A stretch of DNA of 64,000 nucleotides from an uncultured Williamsia sp. (GTDB lineage: Bacteria > Actinomycetota > Actinomycetes > Mycobacteriales > Mycobacteriaceae): positions 310,001-374,000 of the forward strand of contig NZ_CANLWM010000005.1 in the NCBI RefSeq assembly GCF_947494875.1. Direction: 5' to 3'. A program made the position numbers and the translations under genes. The notes below the pieces were generated by a model that had not been told where the DNA came from, did not search any database, and saw only the letters and a program-made list of their open reading frames with translations. Positions 16,066 to 23,721 of the stretch are shown here, one piece after another; within the stretch, counting starts at the first letter, position 1; each line of letters begins with the position of its first letter.

Positions 16066-16146
16066 ATGGGATCGCTGCAACAGGTGTTCACCGTCATCGA
16101 GATCGTCAAGCTCCTTCAGAGCCTTGGTGGCCTGCTCGGAGTGTGA
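16066..16146 (+). CDS. Micro-gene 2: 26-aa amphipathic peptide
   Basis: Encodes MGSLQQVFTVIEIVKLLQSL followed by GGLLGV. On a helical wheel the residues separate into a hydrophobic face (L4, V7/F8, I11, V14, L17) and a polar one (Q5, T9, E12, K15, S19), so an amphipathic helix with a Gly-Leu tail is expected. It shares MGS, the SD-like box TTCGGGAAAGGA (16047-16058) and the promoter spacing with its two neighbours, and it ends in its own perfect hairpin. The repeated architecture, not the length, is what makes this tiny frame credible. Confidence 0.62.
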   Translation: MGSLQQVFTVIEIVKLLQSLGGLLGV

Positions 16147-16162
16147 GGGCCGCGTCGAGCCT

Positions 16163-16193
16163 CGTCGCCCCCGGTCCAGAGCCGGGGGCGACG
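16163..16193 (+). terminator. Hairpin terminator after micro-gene 2
   Basis: A perfect 12-bp GC-rich stem, CGTCGCCCCCGG (16163-16174) pairing with 16182-16193, with a 7-base loop, 17 bases after the stop codon. No U-tract follows. Confidence 0.75.
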
Positions 16194-16243
16194 TGTGTCC
16201 ACGGATATCGGTATGACCGAACCACTCGCAACGTCCACAAAAT

Positions 16244-16288
16244 TTAACGAAACGGACACATAGTTCGTGATCTGACATTTACGGTCGC
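16244..16288 (+). promoter_or_regulatory. Promoter region of micro-gene 3, duplicate of that of micro-gene 1
   Basis: Ungapped 33/45 match to 15681-15725. The -10-like TACGGT at 16280-16285 begins 53 bases before ATG 16333. Conservation across an intergenic region that is otherwise diverged suggests shared regulation of the micro-genes. Confidence 0.55.
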
Positions 16289-16332
16289 GGAGACGGGCGC
16301 ACCGACGCGTCCGATTCGGGAAAGGATTCACC

Positions 16333-16458
16333 ATGGGCTCGTCAGACCTCAGCGCACTGCTCGGACTGCTTTCGACGGGAAGCGCCGGCGGCGACACCGA
16401 CCCGACCACCGGCCTCGGCGGTTTGCTGGGTGGCCTCCTCGGCGGCCTGTTCGGCTGA
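16333..16458 (+). CDS. Micro-gene 3: 41-aa Gly/Leu-rich peptide
   Basis: Encodes 41 residues starting MGSSDLSALLGLLSTGSAGG and ending GLGGLLGGLLGGLFG, with a near-perfect GGLL repeat and the same terminal GLFG as micro-gene 1. The SD-like box TTCGGGAAAGGA at 16315-16326, the promoter spacing and a 20-bp private terminator repeat the layout of the other two. The centre (SAGGDTDPTTG) is a short polar linker between two hydrophobic stretches. Membrane or mycomembrane insertion is plausible; function is unknown. The nearest downstream feature is a convergent tRNA. Confidence 0.65.
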   Translation: MGSSDLSALLGLLSTGSAGGDTDPTTGLGGLLGGLLGGLFG

Positions 16459-16467
16459 CGTCGGTCA

Positions 16468-16511
16468 CACGACGACGCCCCCGGAGCGCAGGCTCCGGGG
16501 GCGTCGTCGTG
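16468..16511 (+). terminator. Strong hairpin between micro-gene 3 and tRNA-Val (bidirectional)
   Basis: A perfect 20-bp stem (16468-16487 with 16492-16511) and a GCAG loop starts 9 bases after the micro-gene 3 stop. Because the tRNA cluster reads towards it from the other side, it probably terminates both transcripts. Confidence 0.8.
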
Positions 16512-16517
16512 TCCTGG

Positions 16518-16589
16518 TGCGCGATACTGGGATTGAACCAGTGACCTCTTCCGTGTCAGGGAAGCGCTCTCCCACTGAGCTAATCGCGC
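16518..16589 (-). tRNA. tRNA-Val (GAC)
   Basis: On the minus strand a full cloverleaf is visible: acceptor GCGCGAT paired with ATCGCGC, D-loop region AGCTCAGTGGGAGAGC, anticodon arm CTTCCCTGACACGGAAG with anticodon GAC, and T-arm GGTTCAATCCC. The discriminator base is A; CCA is not encoded. It is the last tRNA of a Gly-Cys-Val unit transcribed from the promoter at 16817-16845. Confidence 0.95.
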
Positions 16590-16611
16590 GGGTATTGAGT
16601 TGACGATCTGG

Positions 16612-16682
16612 AGGCGGCGACGGGAATCGAACCCGTGTGCACGGCTTTGCAGGCCGTTGCCTCACCACTCGGCCACACCGCC
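16612..16682 (-). tRNA. tRNA-Cys (GCA)
   Basis: Minus-strand cloverleaf with acceptor GGCGGTG, the D-arm GGCCGAGTGGTGAGGC, anticodon GCA in CGGCCTGCAAAGCCG, and T-arm GGGTTCGATTCCC. Discriminator U is the typical cysteine identity base. It sits 22 bases upstream of tRNA-Val in the same transcript. Confidence 0.95.
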
Positions 16683-16703
16683 ACGGTGAAAATTCTTCCT
16701 CCG

Positions 16704-16776
16704 AGCGGATGACGGGATTCGAACCCGCGACCCTCACCTTGGCAAGGTGATGCGCTACCAGCTGCGCTACATCCGC
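16704..16776 (-). tRNA. tRNA-Gly (GCC)
   Basis: Minus-strand cloverleaf with acceptor GCGGATG paired to CATCCGC, anticodon GCC in CACCTTGCCAAGGTG, T-arm GGGTTCGAATCCC and discriminator U. It is the promoter-proximal member of the Gly-Cys-Val unit. Confidence 0.95.
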
Positions 16777-16816
16777 GTGCCCGCGCTGCCTTGTGGGCCT
16801 CGCGGTGCGAAGACGA

Positions 16817-16845
16817 ACACTATCCGAGCCCCGGACCGCTTACAA
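16817..16845 (-). promoter_or_regulatory. Housekeeping promoter of the tRNA Gly-Cys-Val unit
   Basis: On the minus strand TTGTAA (16840-16845) is followed after exactly 17 bases by TAGTGT (16817-16822), about 40 bases before the start of tRNA-Gly. This is the best sigma-70-type promoter in the window. Confidence 0.75.
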
Positions 16846-16931
16846 ATCGCCTGGTGAGCGTTATTTCGCCGGTCGCGCCGGGATCGGGGTGCGACGGCGT
16901 CGGTGATGCGGGAACGCCCGAATCACCGTGA

Positions 16932-16937
16932 TAGTGT
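16932..16937 (+). promoter_or_regulatory. Probable -10 element (TAGTGT) of tRNA-Val (CAC)
   Basis: TAGTGT, the same hexamer as in the divergent tRNA promoter, lies 34 bases before the tRNA 5' end. No good -35 is seen at 16-18 bases. Confidence 0.45.
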
Positions 16938-16971
16938 TCTGCTCCGGTCGGAGCGCACCGTCGTTCCGCGC

Positions 16972-17043
16972 GGTCCCGTGGCTCAGTGGAAGAGCGTCCC
17001 GTTCACACCGGGGAGGTCGCTGGTTCGATCCCAGCCGGGACCA
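16972..17043 (+). tRNA. tRNA-Val (CAC)
   Basis: Plus-strand cloverleaf with acceptor GGTCCCG paired to CGGGACC, D-region GCTCAGTGGAAGAGC, anticodon loop TTCACAC giving anticodon CAC, T-arm GGTTCGATCCC and discriminator A. It reads GTG codons. It is divergent from the Gly-Cys-Val unit and ends 100 bases before the next protein gene. Confidence 0.95.
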
Positions 17044-17143
17044 CCCATCTCGACGATTCACCATCCTTGTGGCCGTACCGTCAGCGGTGTCCGATTCCGT
17101 ACCCTGTGGGGACCCCCTGTTCGCCGACGCGAGGACGCCCGAG

Positions 17144-17611
17144 ATGACCGATCAGACCGAGGCCGCGGTCACGCGTCCCCGCGAGGCCGATCCCGTCGAC
17201 GAGCGCGGCAGTCTCCTGCCCGACGGCCTGCAGCGTCGTCGTCAGGCCCTCGCCAAGCGCCCCGCGCTCGACCTCGCCTACCGGATCGCCGTCGGCGTCG
17301 TGGGCACCGCCGTGCTGATCGTCGGCATCGTGCTCATCCCGTATCCCGGTCCCGGCTGGCTGATCGTGTTCGCCGGCCTCGGCATCCTCGCCACCGAGTT
17401 CACCTGGGCACACCGGCTGCTGCGATTCGCCCGCGCGAAGTACGACGCGTTCGCCGACTGGCTGAAAGTGCAGCACTGGTCGGTGCAGCTCCTGTTCGGG
17501 CTCTTCACCTTCGCGGTCGTCGTCGCCACCCTGTGGATCCTGGGCGCGCTGGAGCTCGCCGCCGGGTGGGTCGGCATCGACTGGTCCTGGTTGGCCAGCC
17601 CGCTCTTCTGA
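17144..17611 (+). CDS. Small membrane protein, TIGR02611/PGPGW family
   Basis: A 155-aa membrane protein with the family hallmark [20 protein letters not shown] between two hydrophobic segments, and a third hydrophobic stretch near the C-terminus ([19 protein letters not shown]). The N-terminal 45 residues are charged and cytoplasmic. Start ATG 17144 is chosen as the first start after the tRNA; longer frames would read through tRNA-Val. Function is unknown. It lies between the tRNA and thrS, with a separate thrS promoter downstream. Confidence 0.8.
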   Translation: MTDQTEAAVTRPREADPVDERGSLLPDGLQRRRQALAKRPALDLAYRIAVGVVGTAVLIVGIVLIPYPGPGWLIVFAGLGILATEFTWAHRLLRFARAKYDAFADWLKVQHWSVQLLFGLFTFAVVVATLWILGALELAAGWVGIDWSWLASPLF

Positions 17612-17656
17612 CACCCGCCGACGTCGACGGCCCGAGGGCCGCCGGTCGTCGGCCGA

Positions 17657-17662
17657 TACGAT
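17657..17662 (+). promoter_or_regulatory. Probable -10 element (TACGAT) for thrS operon
   Basis: TACGAT lies 46 bases after the stop of the preceding gene and 60 bases before the thrS GTG, inside the only sizeable gap at the head of the thrS-pimA operon. The -35 is not clear. Confidence 0.45.
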
Positions 17663-17721
17663 CTATCCGGCCGCCGCCGGATGGGTGTCGGCCATCCCGA
17701 CATCTGCGAGGAGCCACCGCC

Positions 17722-19776
17722 GTGCCCGAGAACGTCCTGCCCGCATCCGTCCGCGTGCCGGCCGGGACCACGGCGGGGACCGCTCTGCGGGATGCGGGGG
17801 CGCCGAACAAGGGGCCCGACGCGATCGTCGTCGTCCGCGACGCGGACGGGAACCTCCGCGACCTGTCATGGGCACCCGACTCCGACGTCGACGTCGAGCC
17901 GGTCCGCGCCGACACCGAGGCCGGCCGTTCGGTGATCCGCCACTCCACCGCGCACGTGCTGGCCCAGGCCGTCCAGGACCTGTTCCCCGACGCGAAGCTG
18001 GGCATCGGCCCGCCCATCACCGACGGCTTCTACTACGACTTCGACGTCGCCGAGCCCTTCACGCCCGAGGACCTCGCGGCCCTCGAGAAGAAGATGAAGC
18101 AGATCATCAAGAGCGGCCAGCGGTTCTCGCGGCGCGTCTACGACTCCCTCGATGCAGCCAAGGCCGAACTCGCCGACGAGCCGTACAAGCTCGAACTCGT
18201 CGACGACAAGGGGTCCGCCGACGACCCCGAGGTGATGGAGGTCGGCGGGGGAGAGCTCACCGCCTACGACAACCTCAATCCCCGCACCGGCGAACGCATC
18301 TGGGGCGACCTGTGCCGCGGGCCGCACGTGCCGACGACCAAGTACATCCCCGCGTTCAAGGTCACCCGCAGCTCGGCCGCCTACTGGCGGGGCGACCAGG
18401 CCAACGCCGGTCTGCAGCGGATCTACGGCACGGCCTGGGAGTCGCAGGAGGCCCTCGACACCCACCTCGAGCGGCTCGCCGAGGCCGAGCGTCGCGATCA
18501 CCGTCGGCTCGGTGCCGAACTCGACCTGTTCAGCTTCCCCGACGAGATCGGGTCGGGGCTCCCGGTGTTCCACCCCAAGGGCGGCATCATCCGCAAGGAG
18601 CTCGAGGACTACTCGCGCCTGCGCCACGCGCAGGCGGGCTACGAGTTCGTCTACTCACCCCACGCCACCAAGGGCTCGCTCTTCGAGCTGTCGGGCCACC
18701 TCGACTGGTACGCCGAGGGCATGTATCCGCCGATGCAGCTCGACGAGGAGCGCAACGCCGACGGGACCATCCGCAAGCCGTCGGTGGACTACTACCTCAA
18801 GCCGATGAACTGCCCGATGCACAACCTGATCTACCGCTCGCGCGGCCGGTCGTACCGGGAGCTGCCGTTGCGGCTCTTCGAGTTCGGGACGGTCTACCGC
18901 TACGAGAAGTCGGGTGTGGTCCACGGTCTCACCCGGGCCCGCGGGTTCACCCAGGACGACGCCCACATCTACTGCACCCGGGAGCAGATGGGCGACGAGG
19001 TGCGCTCGCTGCTGCAGTTCGTGCTCGACCTGCTGCGCGACTACGGCCTCGACGACTTCTACCTCGAGCTCTCGACGCGCAACCCGGACAAGTCCATCGG
19101 GTCCGACGAGGCGTGGGCCGAGGCGACCGAGGTGCTGCGCGACGCGGCGTCGAGCTTCGGGCTCGACCTCGTCGACGACCCGGGGGGCGCGGCGTTCTAC
19201 GCGCCGAAGATCTCGGTGCAGGCCCGCGACGCGATCGGTCGGACCTGGCAGATGTCGACCATCCAGGTCGACCTGATGCTGCCCGACCGCTTCGAGCTGG
19301 AGTACACGGGCACCGACGGCGCCAAGCACCGTCCGGTGATGATCCACCGCGCGCTGTTCGGGTCGATCGAGCGGTTCTTCGGTGTGCTCACCGAGCACTA
19401 CGCGGGCGCGTTCCCGGCCTGGTTGTCGCCCGTGCAGGTGGTCGGGATCCCGGTGGCCGAGGACTACGTCCCGCACCTGCAGTCCGTGGTCGACGCCCTA
19501 CGCGAGCACGGGATCCGGGCCGAGGTCGACGCCTCGGAGGACCGCATGCAGAAGAAGATCCGCAACCACACCACGGGTAAGGTCCCGTTCATGATGCTCG
19601 CCGGCGACCGCGATCAGCAGGCGGGCGCCGTCAGCTTCCGGTTCCGAGACGGCACCCAGGTCAACGGTGTGCCCGTGGCCGCCGCGGTCGACGCGATCGT
19701 CGAGTGGGTGCGCACCCGCCGCAACGCCTCGCCCACGGAGGCACTGTTCGAGAACCTGGCGCCGGGGTCCGCGTGA
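17722..19776 (+). CDS. thrS: Threonyl-tRNA synthetase
   Basis: Class II synthetase of 684 aa charging tRNA-Thr in the cytosol. Domains in order: an N-terminal TGS-like domain (about 1-70), the editing domain with the zinc-type [11 protein letters not shown] motif (about residues 74-84), and the catalytic core with motif 2 [23 protein letters not shown] and motif 3 [21 protein letters not shown], then the anticodon-binding domain. GTG 17722 has GAGGAG ten bases upstream. Its stop overlaps the start of the HIT gene (GTGA), heading the conserved chain Rv2614c to Rv2610c. Confidence 0.96.
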   Translation: MPENVLPASVRVPAGTTAGTALRDAGAPNKGPDAIVVVRDADGNLRDLSWAPDSDVDVEPVRADTEAGRSVIRHSTAHVLAQAVQDLFPDAKLGIGPPITDGFYYDFDVAEPFTPEDLAALEKKMKQIIKSGQRFSRRVYDSLDAAKAELADEPYKLELVDDKGSADDPEVMEVGGGELTAYDNLNPRTGERIWGDLCRGPHVPTTKYIPAFKVTRSSAAYWRGDQANAGLQRIYGTAWESQEALDTHLERLAEAERRDHRRLGAELDLFSFPDEIGSGLPVFHPKGGIIRKELEDYSRLRHAQAGYEFVYSPHATKGSLFELSGHLDWYAEGMYPPMQLDEERNADGTIRKPSVDYYLKPMNCPMHNLIYRSRGRSYRELPLRLFEFGTVYRYEKSGVVHGLTRARGFTQDDAHIYCTREQMGDEVRSLLQFVLDLLRDYGLDDFYLELSTRNPDKSIGSDEAWAEATEVLRDAASSFGLDLVDDPGGAAFYAPKISVQARDAIGRTWQMSTIQVDLMLPDRFELEYTGTDGAKHRPVMIHRALFGSIERFFGVLTEHYAGAFPAWLSPVQVVGIPVAEDYVPHLQSVVDALREHGIRAEVDASEDRMQKKIRNHTTGKVPFMMLAGDRDQQAGAVSFRFRDGTQVNGVPVAAAVDAIVEWVRTRRNASPTEALFENLAPGSA

Positions 19777-20330
19777 GCGAGGACTCCATCCGCGACGAGG
19801 GCGCCGGCGAACCCGACCGGTTGACCCGGCTGTGGAGTCCGCACCGGATGTCCTACATCACGGGCTCCATCAAGGCGCCGGCCGGTGGGTCCGCGGGATC
19901 GAGCCACCCGTTCATCGACATCCCGCTGATGTCGGACGAGGACGGGCTCGTCGTCGCCCGCGGCGAGAGCGTCTACTGCGTGCTCAACCTGTACCCGTAC
20001 AACCCGGGTCACTCGATGATCGTCCCGTATCGGCAGGTCGCCGACCTCGAGGACCTCACGCAGGCCGAGAGCACCGAGCTCATGGCTTTCAGCCAGCGGC
20101 TCATCCGGGCTATCAAGTCGGTGTCGCGCCCGCACGCGTTCAACGTCGGGCTGAACCTCGGTGCCGCGGCGGGCGGGTCACTGGCCGAGCACCTGCACAT
20201 GCACGTGGTGCCGCGGTGGGGTGGCGACGCCAACTTCATCACCGTGATCGGCGAGACCAAGGTGATGCCACAGCTGCTCCGGGACACGCGCAGCCTGCTC
20301 GCGCAGGCGTGGATCGACGTCGGGGACTGA
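19773..20330 (+). CDS. HIT-family diadenosine tetraphosphate phosphorylase-like protein
   Basis: A 185-aa histidine-triad protein, orthologous by sequence and position to Rv2613c, which phosphorolyses Ap4A. The triad is HLHMH at residues 140-144 in [11 protein letters not shown]. The upstream [16 protein letters not shown] segment is the nucleotide-binding HIT core. GTG 19773 overlaps the thrS stop. Coupling to an aminoacyl-tRNA synthetase gene fits its substrate, because synthetases make Ap4A as a side product. The next gene starts one base after its stop. Confidence 0.9.
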   Translation: MSEDSIRDEGAGEPDRLTRLWSPHRMSYITGSIKAPAGGSAGSSHPFIDIPLMSDEDGLVVARGESVYCVLNLYPYNPGHSMIVPYRQVADLEDLTQAESTELMAFSQRLIRAIKSVSRPHAFNVGLNLGAAAGGSLAEHLHMHVVPRWGGDANFITVIGETKVMPQLLRDTRSLLAQAWIDVGD

Positions 20331-20331
20331 C

Positions 20332-21006
20332 ATGGCCCGATTTTTGAGCATCCGCGGTCGCGCGGGGATGAGCAAGATCAACGTCCCGGTCGCGCGGGTG
20401 TTGCTGAAAGCCGGTCTCACACCCGATTCGATGACCGTGATCGGCACCGTCGCGTCGGTCGCCTCGGCGGTCGCCTTGTTCCCGACCGGTCACCTCTTCA
20501 TCGGTGCGTTGCTCATCTGGCTGTTCGTCATGTTCGACATGATCGACGGCGCGATGGCCCGGGAACGCGGTGGCGGAACGCGGTTCGGAGCCGTGCTCGA
20601 CGCGACCTGCGACCGTATCGCCGACGGCGCGATCTTCGCGGCGCTCGGCTGGTGGTCGGTGGTGCACACCGACCACCGCGTGCTGTTCGTCGGCCTGATG
20701 GTCTGCCTGGTGACCTCGCAGGTCATCTCCTACGCCAAGGCGCGCGCGGAGGCCAGCGGTCTCGACGGCAACGGCGGACTCATCGAGCGTCCCGAGCGCC
20801 TCATCATCATCCTGGTCGGCGCCGGTCTCAGCCAGTTCGGCATGCCGTGGCTCATCCATGTCGCGGTGTGGCTCCTCGCGGTCGGCAGCGTCGTCACCGT
20901 CGGCCAACGGATGCTGTCCATCTCGCGGTCGCCGGGTGCGCGCGAGCTCCTCCCGCTCGACAGCCCGGCACCTGCGCCGTCCGGAGAGCAGGACCCGACG
21001 CGGTGA
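20332..21006 (+). CDS. pgsA: Phosphatidylinositol phosphate synthase (CDP-alcohol phosphatidyltransferase)
   Basis: A 224-aa integral membrane enzyme joining CDP-diacylglycerol to inositol phosphate, giving the lipid base of PI, PIMs and lipoarabinomannan. The CDP-alcohol phosphotransferase signature D-x2-D-G-x2-A-R-x8-G-x3-D-x3-D is complete in DMIDGAMARERGGGTRFGAV and the following LDATCD. About six hydrophobic helices are visible. ATG 20332 follows the HIT stop directly. It is equivalent to Rv2612c (pgsA1) and overlaps the acyltransferase start by GTGA. Confidence 0.94.
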   Translation: MARFLSIRGRAGMSKINVPVARVLLKAGLTPDSMTVIGTVASVASAVALFPTGHLFIGALLIWLFVMFDMIDGAMARERGGGTRFGAVLDATCDRIADGAIFAALGWWSVVHTDHRVLFVGLMVCLVTSQVISYAKARAEASGLDGNGGLIERPERLIIILVGAGLSQFGMPWLIHVAVWLLAVGSVVTVGQRMLSISRSPGARELLPLDSPAPAPSGEQDPTR

Positions 21007-21926
21007 GCCTCGCCGAACGCGCCGCCGACCTCGGCTACGGCGCCGGGTGGTCGCTGGTCCGTCGCCTCCCCGAGCCCTGGGTCCGTGCGGCCTTCGACGC
21101 CGCGGGAGGTCGGGCCGGATCGAACGGTGGGCCGGAGCAGTTGCGACGCAACCTCTCCCGTGTCCTCGCGGTCGAGCCCGCCGACGTCCCCGACGAGCTC
21201 ATGCGCGCCGCGACACGCTCCTACGCGCGATACTGGCGCGAGGCGTTCCGACTGCCGTCGGTGGACTTCGCGCAGGCGGCGTCCCGCGTGTACGTCGCGC
21301 CGGAGGACCTCGCCAACTTCGAGGAGGCGTACGCGCGCGGCAAGGGTGTCGTCTTCGCGCTGCCGCACAGCGGAAACTGGGACATGGCCGGCGTCTGGCT
21401 GGTGAACCGGATCGGCGGGTTCTCCACCGTCGCCGAACGACTCAAGCCGGAGTCGCTGTTCGAGCGGTTCGTCGCCTACCGCGAGAGCCTCGGGTTCGAG
21501 ATCTTCCCGCTGAGCGGGGGTGAGACGCCGCCCTTCGCGTTGCTCGCCGATCGCCTCCGCGCCGGACGGGTGGTGTGCCTGCTCGCCGAACGCGACCTGG
21601 CCGAACACGGTGTGCCGGTGACGTTCTTCGGGGAACCCACCCGGATGCCCGCCGGCCCGGCCAAGCTCGCGATCGAGACCGGCGCGGCCCTGCTGCCCGT
21701 GCACCACTGGTTCACCGACACCCACGGGTCGCAGATCTCCTGCGACCCGCCCGTCGACGTCTCCGGTGGGGTGGGTCCGGCGACGCAGGCGATGGCCGAC
21801 GTCTTCGCCCGCAACATCGGGGCGCACCCGCAGGACTGGCACATGCTGCAGCCGCTGTGGGAGGCCGACTGGTCGCAGCGTCGCCGCGCGCAGCTCGGCG
21901 TGACCGGTGAGGGCGAGGCGTCGTGA
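21003..21926 (+). CDS. patA: Phosphatidylinositol mannoside acyltransferase
   Basis: A 307-aa LPLAT-superfamily acyltransferase, orthologue of Rv2611c (PatA), which palmitoylates the mannose of PIM1/PIM2 on the cytoplasmic side of the membrane. The catalytic HxxxxD motif is present in LPHSGNWDMAG, and acceptor-site motifs follow (AERDLAEHGVPVTFFGEP, GAALLPVHHWF). GTG 21003 overlaps the pgsA stop, and its own stop overlaps the pimA start, so stoichiometric coupled expression is likely. Confidence 0.93.
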   Translation: MSLAERAADLGYGAGWSLVRRLPEPWVRAAFDAAGGRAGSNGGPEQLRRNLSRVLAVEPADVPDELMRAATRSYARYWREAFRLPSVDFAQAASRVYVAPEDLANFEEAYARGKGVVFALPHSGNWDMAGVWLVNRIGGFSTVAERLKPESLFERFVAYRESLGFEIFPLSGGETPPFALLADRLRAGRVVCLLAERDLAEHGVPVTFFGEPTRMPAGPAKLAIETGAALLPVHHWFTDTHGSQISCDPPVDVSGGVGPATQAMADVFARNIGAHPQDWHMLQPLWEADWSQRRRAQLGVTGEGEAS

Positions 21927-23047
21927 AGATCGGCATGATCTGCCCCTACGCGTTCGACACGCCGGGTGGCGTCCAGGCGCACGTCGTCGAGCTCGCACAG
22001 GTCTTCATCGAGCGCGGCCACACCGTCAGCGTCCTCGCGCCCGCGGGCGACGGCGTCGACCTGCCCGATTACGTCGTGTCGGTCGGTGCGGCGTTGGCCA
22101 TCCCCTACAACGGCTCGGTCTCCCGCGTGGCCTTCGGGCCGGAGGCCTATCGCCGGCTGCGGACGTGGCTGCGGGACGGGCAGTTCGACGTCCTGCACGT
22201 CCACGAACCCAACGCCCCCAGCATCTCGATGCTGTCGCTGATGGTGGCGCAGGGTCCGATCGTCACGACGTTCCACACGTCCACGACGAAGTCGTTGTGG
22301 CTCAGCATCTTCCAGGGGATCCTCCGCCCGTACCACGAACGGATCGTCGGCAAGATCGCCGTCTCGGAGCTGGCCCGGCGCTGGCAGATGGAGTCGCTGG
22401 GTTCCGACGCGGTCGAGATCCCCAACGGCATCCATGTGTCGGCGTTCGCCGACGCGCGACCGCTGGACGGGTACGCCCGCCACGGCCACACGATCCTGTT
22501 CCTCGGTCGCTACGACGAGCCCCGCAAGGGGATCGACGTGCTGATGCGGGCGCTGCCGACGATCGCCGCCGCGATCCCGGACGTGCGGGTCCTCGTCGTG
22601 GGCACGGGACACGAACGCGCGCTGCGTCGCCGCGCGGGCGCACTGTCCGACCACCTCGAGTTCCTGGGGCAGGTGGACGACGCGACGAAGGCCCGCGCGC
22701 TGGCGTCCGCCGACGTGTACGTGGCACCCAACCTCGGCGGCGAGAGTTTCGGCATCGTGCTCGTCGAGGCGATGGCGTCGGGTGCGGCCGTCGTCGCCAG
22801 CGACCTCGACGCCTTCCGGCGGGTCCTCGACGACGGGCGGGCCGGACGACTGGTGCGTGCCGGAGAACCGGCCGCGCTGTCGTCGGCCGTCATCGACCTG
22901 TTCCGCGACGACGAGGCCCGCGCCGCACTGGTGGCGACCGCCCACGAGGTGGCCCTGCGGTACGACTGGTCCCGCATAGCCGACCGCATCCTGCAGGTGT
23001 ACGAGACCGTGGTGGTGGGAGCCGACCCCGTGTTCGTCAGCGACTGA
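21923..23047 (+). CDS. pimA: GDP-mannose:phosphatidylinositol alpha-mannosyltransferase
   Basis: A 374-aa GT4-family GT-B enzyme that adds the first mannose to phosphatidylinositol at the cytoplasmic membrane face, starting PIM and LAM synthesis. The N-terminal MICPYAFDTPGGVQAHV with its glycine loop, the HVHEPNAPS segment and the C-terminal GGESFGIVLVEAMASG (EX7E motif) are all present. GTG 21923 overlaps the patA stop. It is the last gene of the tight thrS-pimA chain; the next gene has its own AGGAG site. Confidence 0.95.
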   Translation: MKIGMICPYAFDTPGGVQAHVVELAQVFIERGHTVSVLAPAGDGVDLPDYVVSVGAALAIPYNGSVSRVAFGPEAYRRLRTWLRDGQFDVLHVHEPNAPSISMLSLMVAQGPIVTTFHTSTTKSLWLSIFQGILRPYHERIVGKIAVSELARRWQMESLGSDAVEIPNGIHVSAFADARPLDGYARHGHTILFLGRYDEPRKGIDVLMRALPTIAAAIPDVRVLVVGTGHERALRRRAGALSDHLEFLGQVDDATKARALASADVYVAPNLGGESFGIVLVEAMASGAAVVASDLDAFRRVLDDGRAGRLVRAGEPAALSSAVIDLFRDDEARAALVATAHEVALRYDWSRIADRILQVYETVVVGADPVFVSD

Positions 23048-23077
23048 GCCCGTGTCCCCGATCAGGAGAACCCGCCC

Positions 23078-23578
23078 ATGACGGTGTCCGCACTGACCAT
23101 CCTCGTGACCGCGATCGTCGTCGTCGTCATCGGTGTGGGCGTGGGGTGGGTCTACAAGACGGCCAACCGGCTCGACCGTCTGCACGTCCGGGTCGACCTG
23201 GCCTGGCAGGCGCTCGACGCCGCCCTGGCGCGGCGCGCGGTCGTCGCGCGGGCGATCGGCGCCGGCCTCGGTCCCGACGGCCGGGAACTGATCGCGTCGG
23301 CCGATCGGGCGGAACGCGCCGACCGGGAGGACCGCGAGGCCGCCGAGAACACGGTGTCGGCGCAGCTGTCGCAGGTCGACCACTCCACGCTGCGCGCACA
23401 GCTCGTCTCCGAGCTCGCCGACGCCGAGACGCGCGTGATGATCTCGCGCCGCTTCTACAACGACGCCGTCCGCGACACCCTCGCGCTGCGGGGGCGTCGG
23501 CCGGTCCGATGGCTGCAGCTCGGCGGGACCGCGCGCGAGCCCCGATACCTAGAGATCGTCGAGCGCGTCTCCTCCTGA
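23078..23578 (+). CDS. LemA-like single-pass membrane protein
   Basis: A 166-aa protein with one N-terminal membrane helix (ALTILVTAIVVVVIGVGVGW) and a helical, charged cytoplasmic or exposed domain resembling the LemA fold (RVDLAWQALDAALARRAVVARAI near residues 38-60). Function is unknown. AGGAG lies 14 bases before ATG 23078. It occupies the position of Rv2609c downstream of pimA, but as I remember it that protein also carries a NUDIX domain, which is absent here. It may be part of the PIM operon. Confidence 0.75.
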   Translation: MTVSALTILVTAIVVVVIGVGVGWVYKTANRLDRLHVRVDLAWQALDAALARRAVVARAIGAGLGPDGRELIASADRAERADREDREAAENTVSAQLSQVDHSTLRAQLVSELADAETRVMISRRFYNDAVRDTLALRGRRPVRWLQLGGTAREPRYLEIVERVSS

Positions 23579-23646
23579 ACAGTTCGTTCGACATCTCACG
23601 TGTGAGCCCCCGCACTCCGCGTGGGTGAGCGCGGTGGACGTGCGCC

Positions 23647-23652
23647 TAAACT
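23647..23652 (+). promoter_or_regulatory. Probable -10 element (TAAACT) of pdxS
   Basis: TAAACT in the 143-base gap upstream of pdxS, 70 bases before the ATG. AGGAG at 23706-23710 serves as ribosome-binding site for ATG 23722. The same gap also holds a short CTCAC/GTGAG dyad near 23594-23605. Confidence 0.5.
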
Positions 23653-23721
23653 CTCGATGGACACCAGCTGTACGCACTCGATGGTGCGCCGGATCGGCGC
23701 ACGTCAGGAGACGAAAACACG

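Noticed and set aside
12043-17143. A full prophage or integrative element beside the tRNA cluster
   Set aside because: No integrase, excisionase, phage structural gene or duplicated tRNA end was found, so only an accessory patch is claimed.
16903-17721. Upstream extension of the thrS frame to 16903
   Set aside because: It would run through tRNA-Val (CAC) and the TIGR02611 gene and adds only Arg/Pro-rich residues; GTG 17722 has a proper ribosome-binding site.
21476-23383. 635-codon minus-strand open frame opposite patA-pimA
   Set aside because: Antisense to two genes with complete family motifs; composition is typical of a GC shadow.
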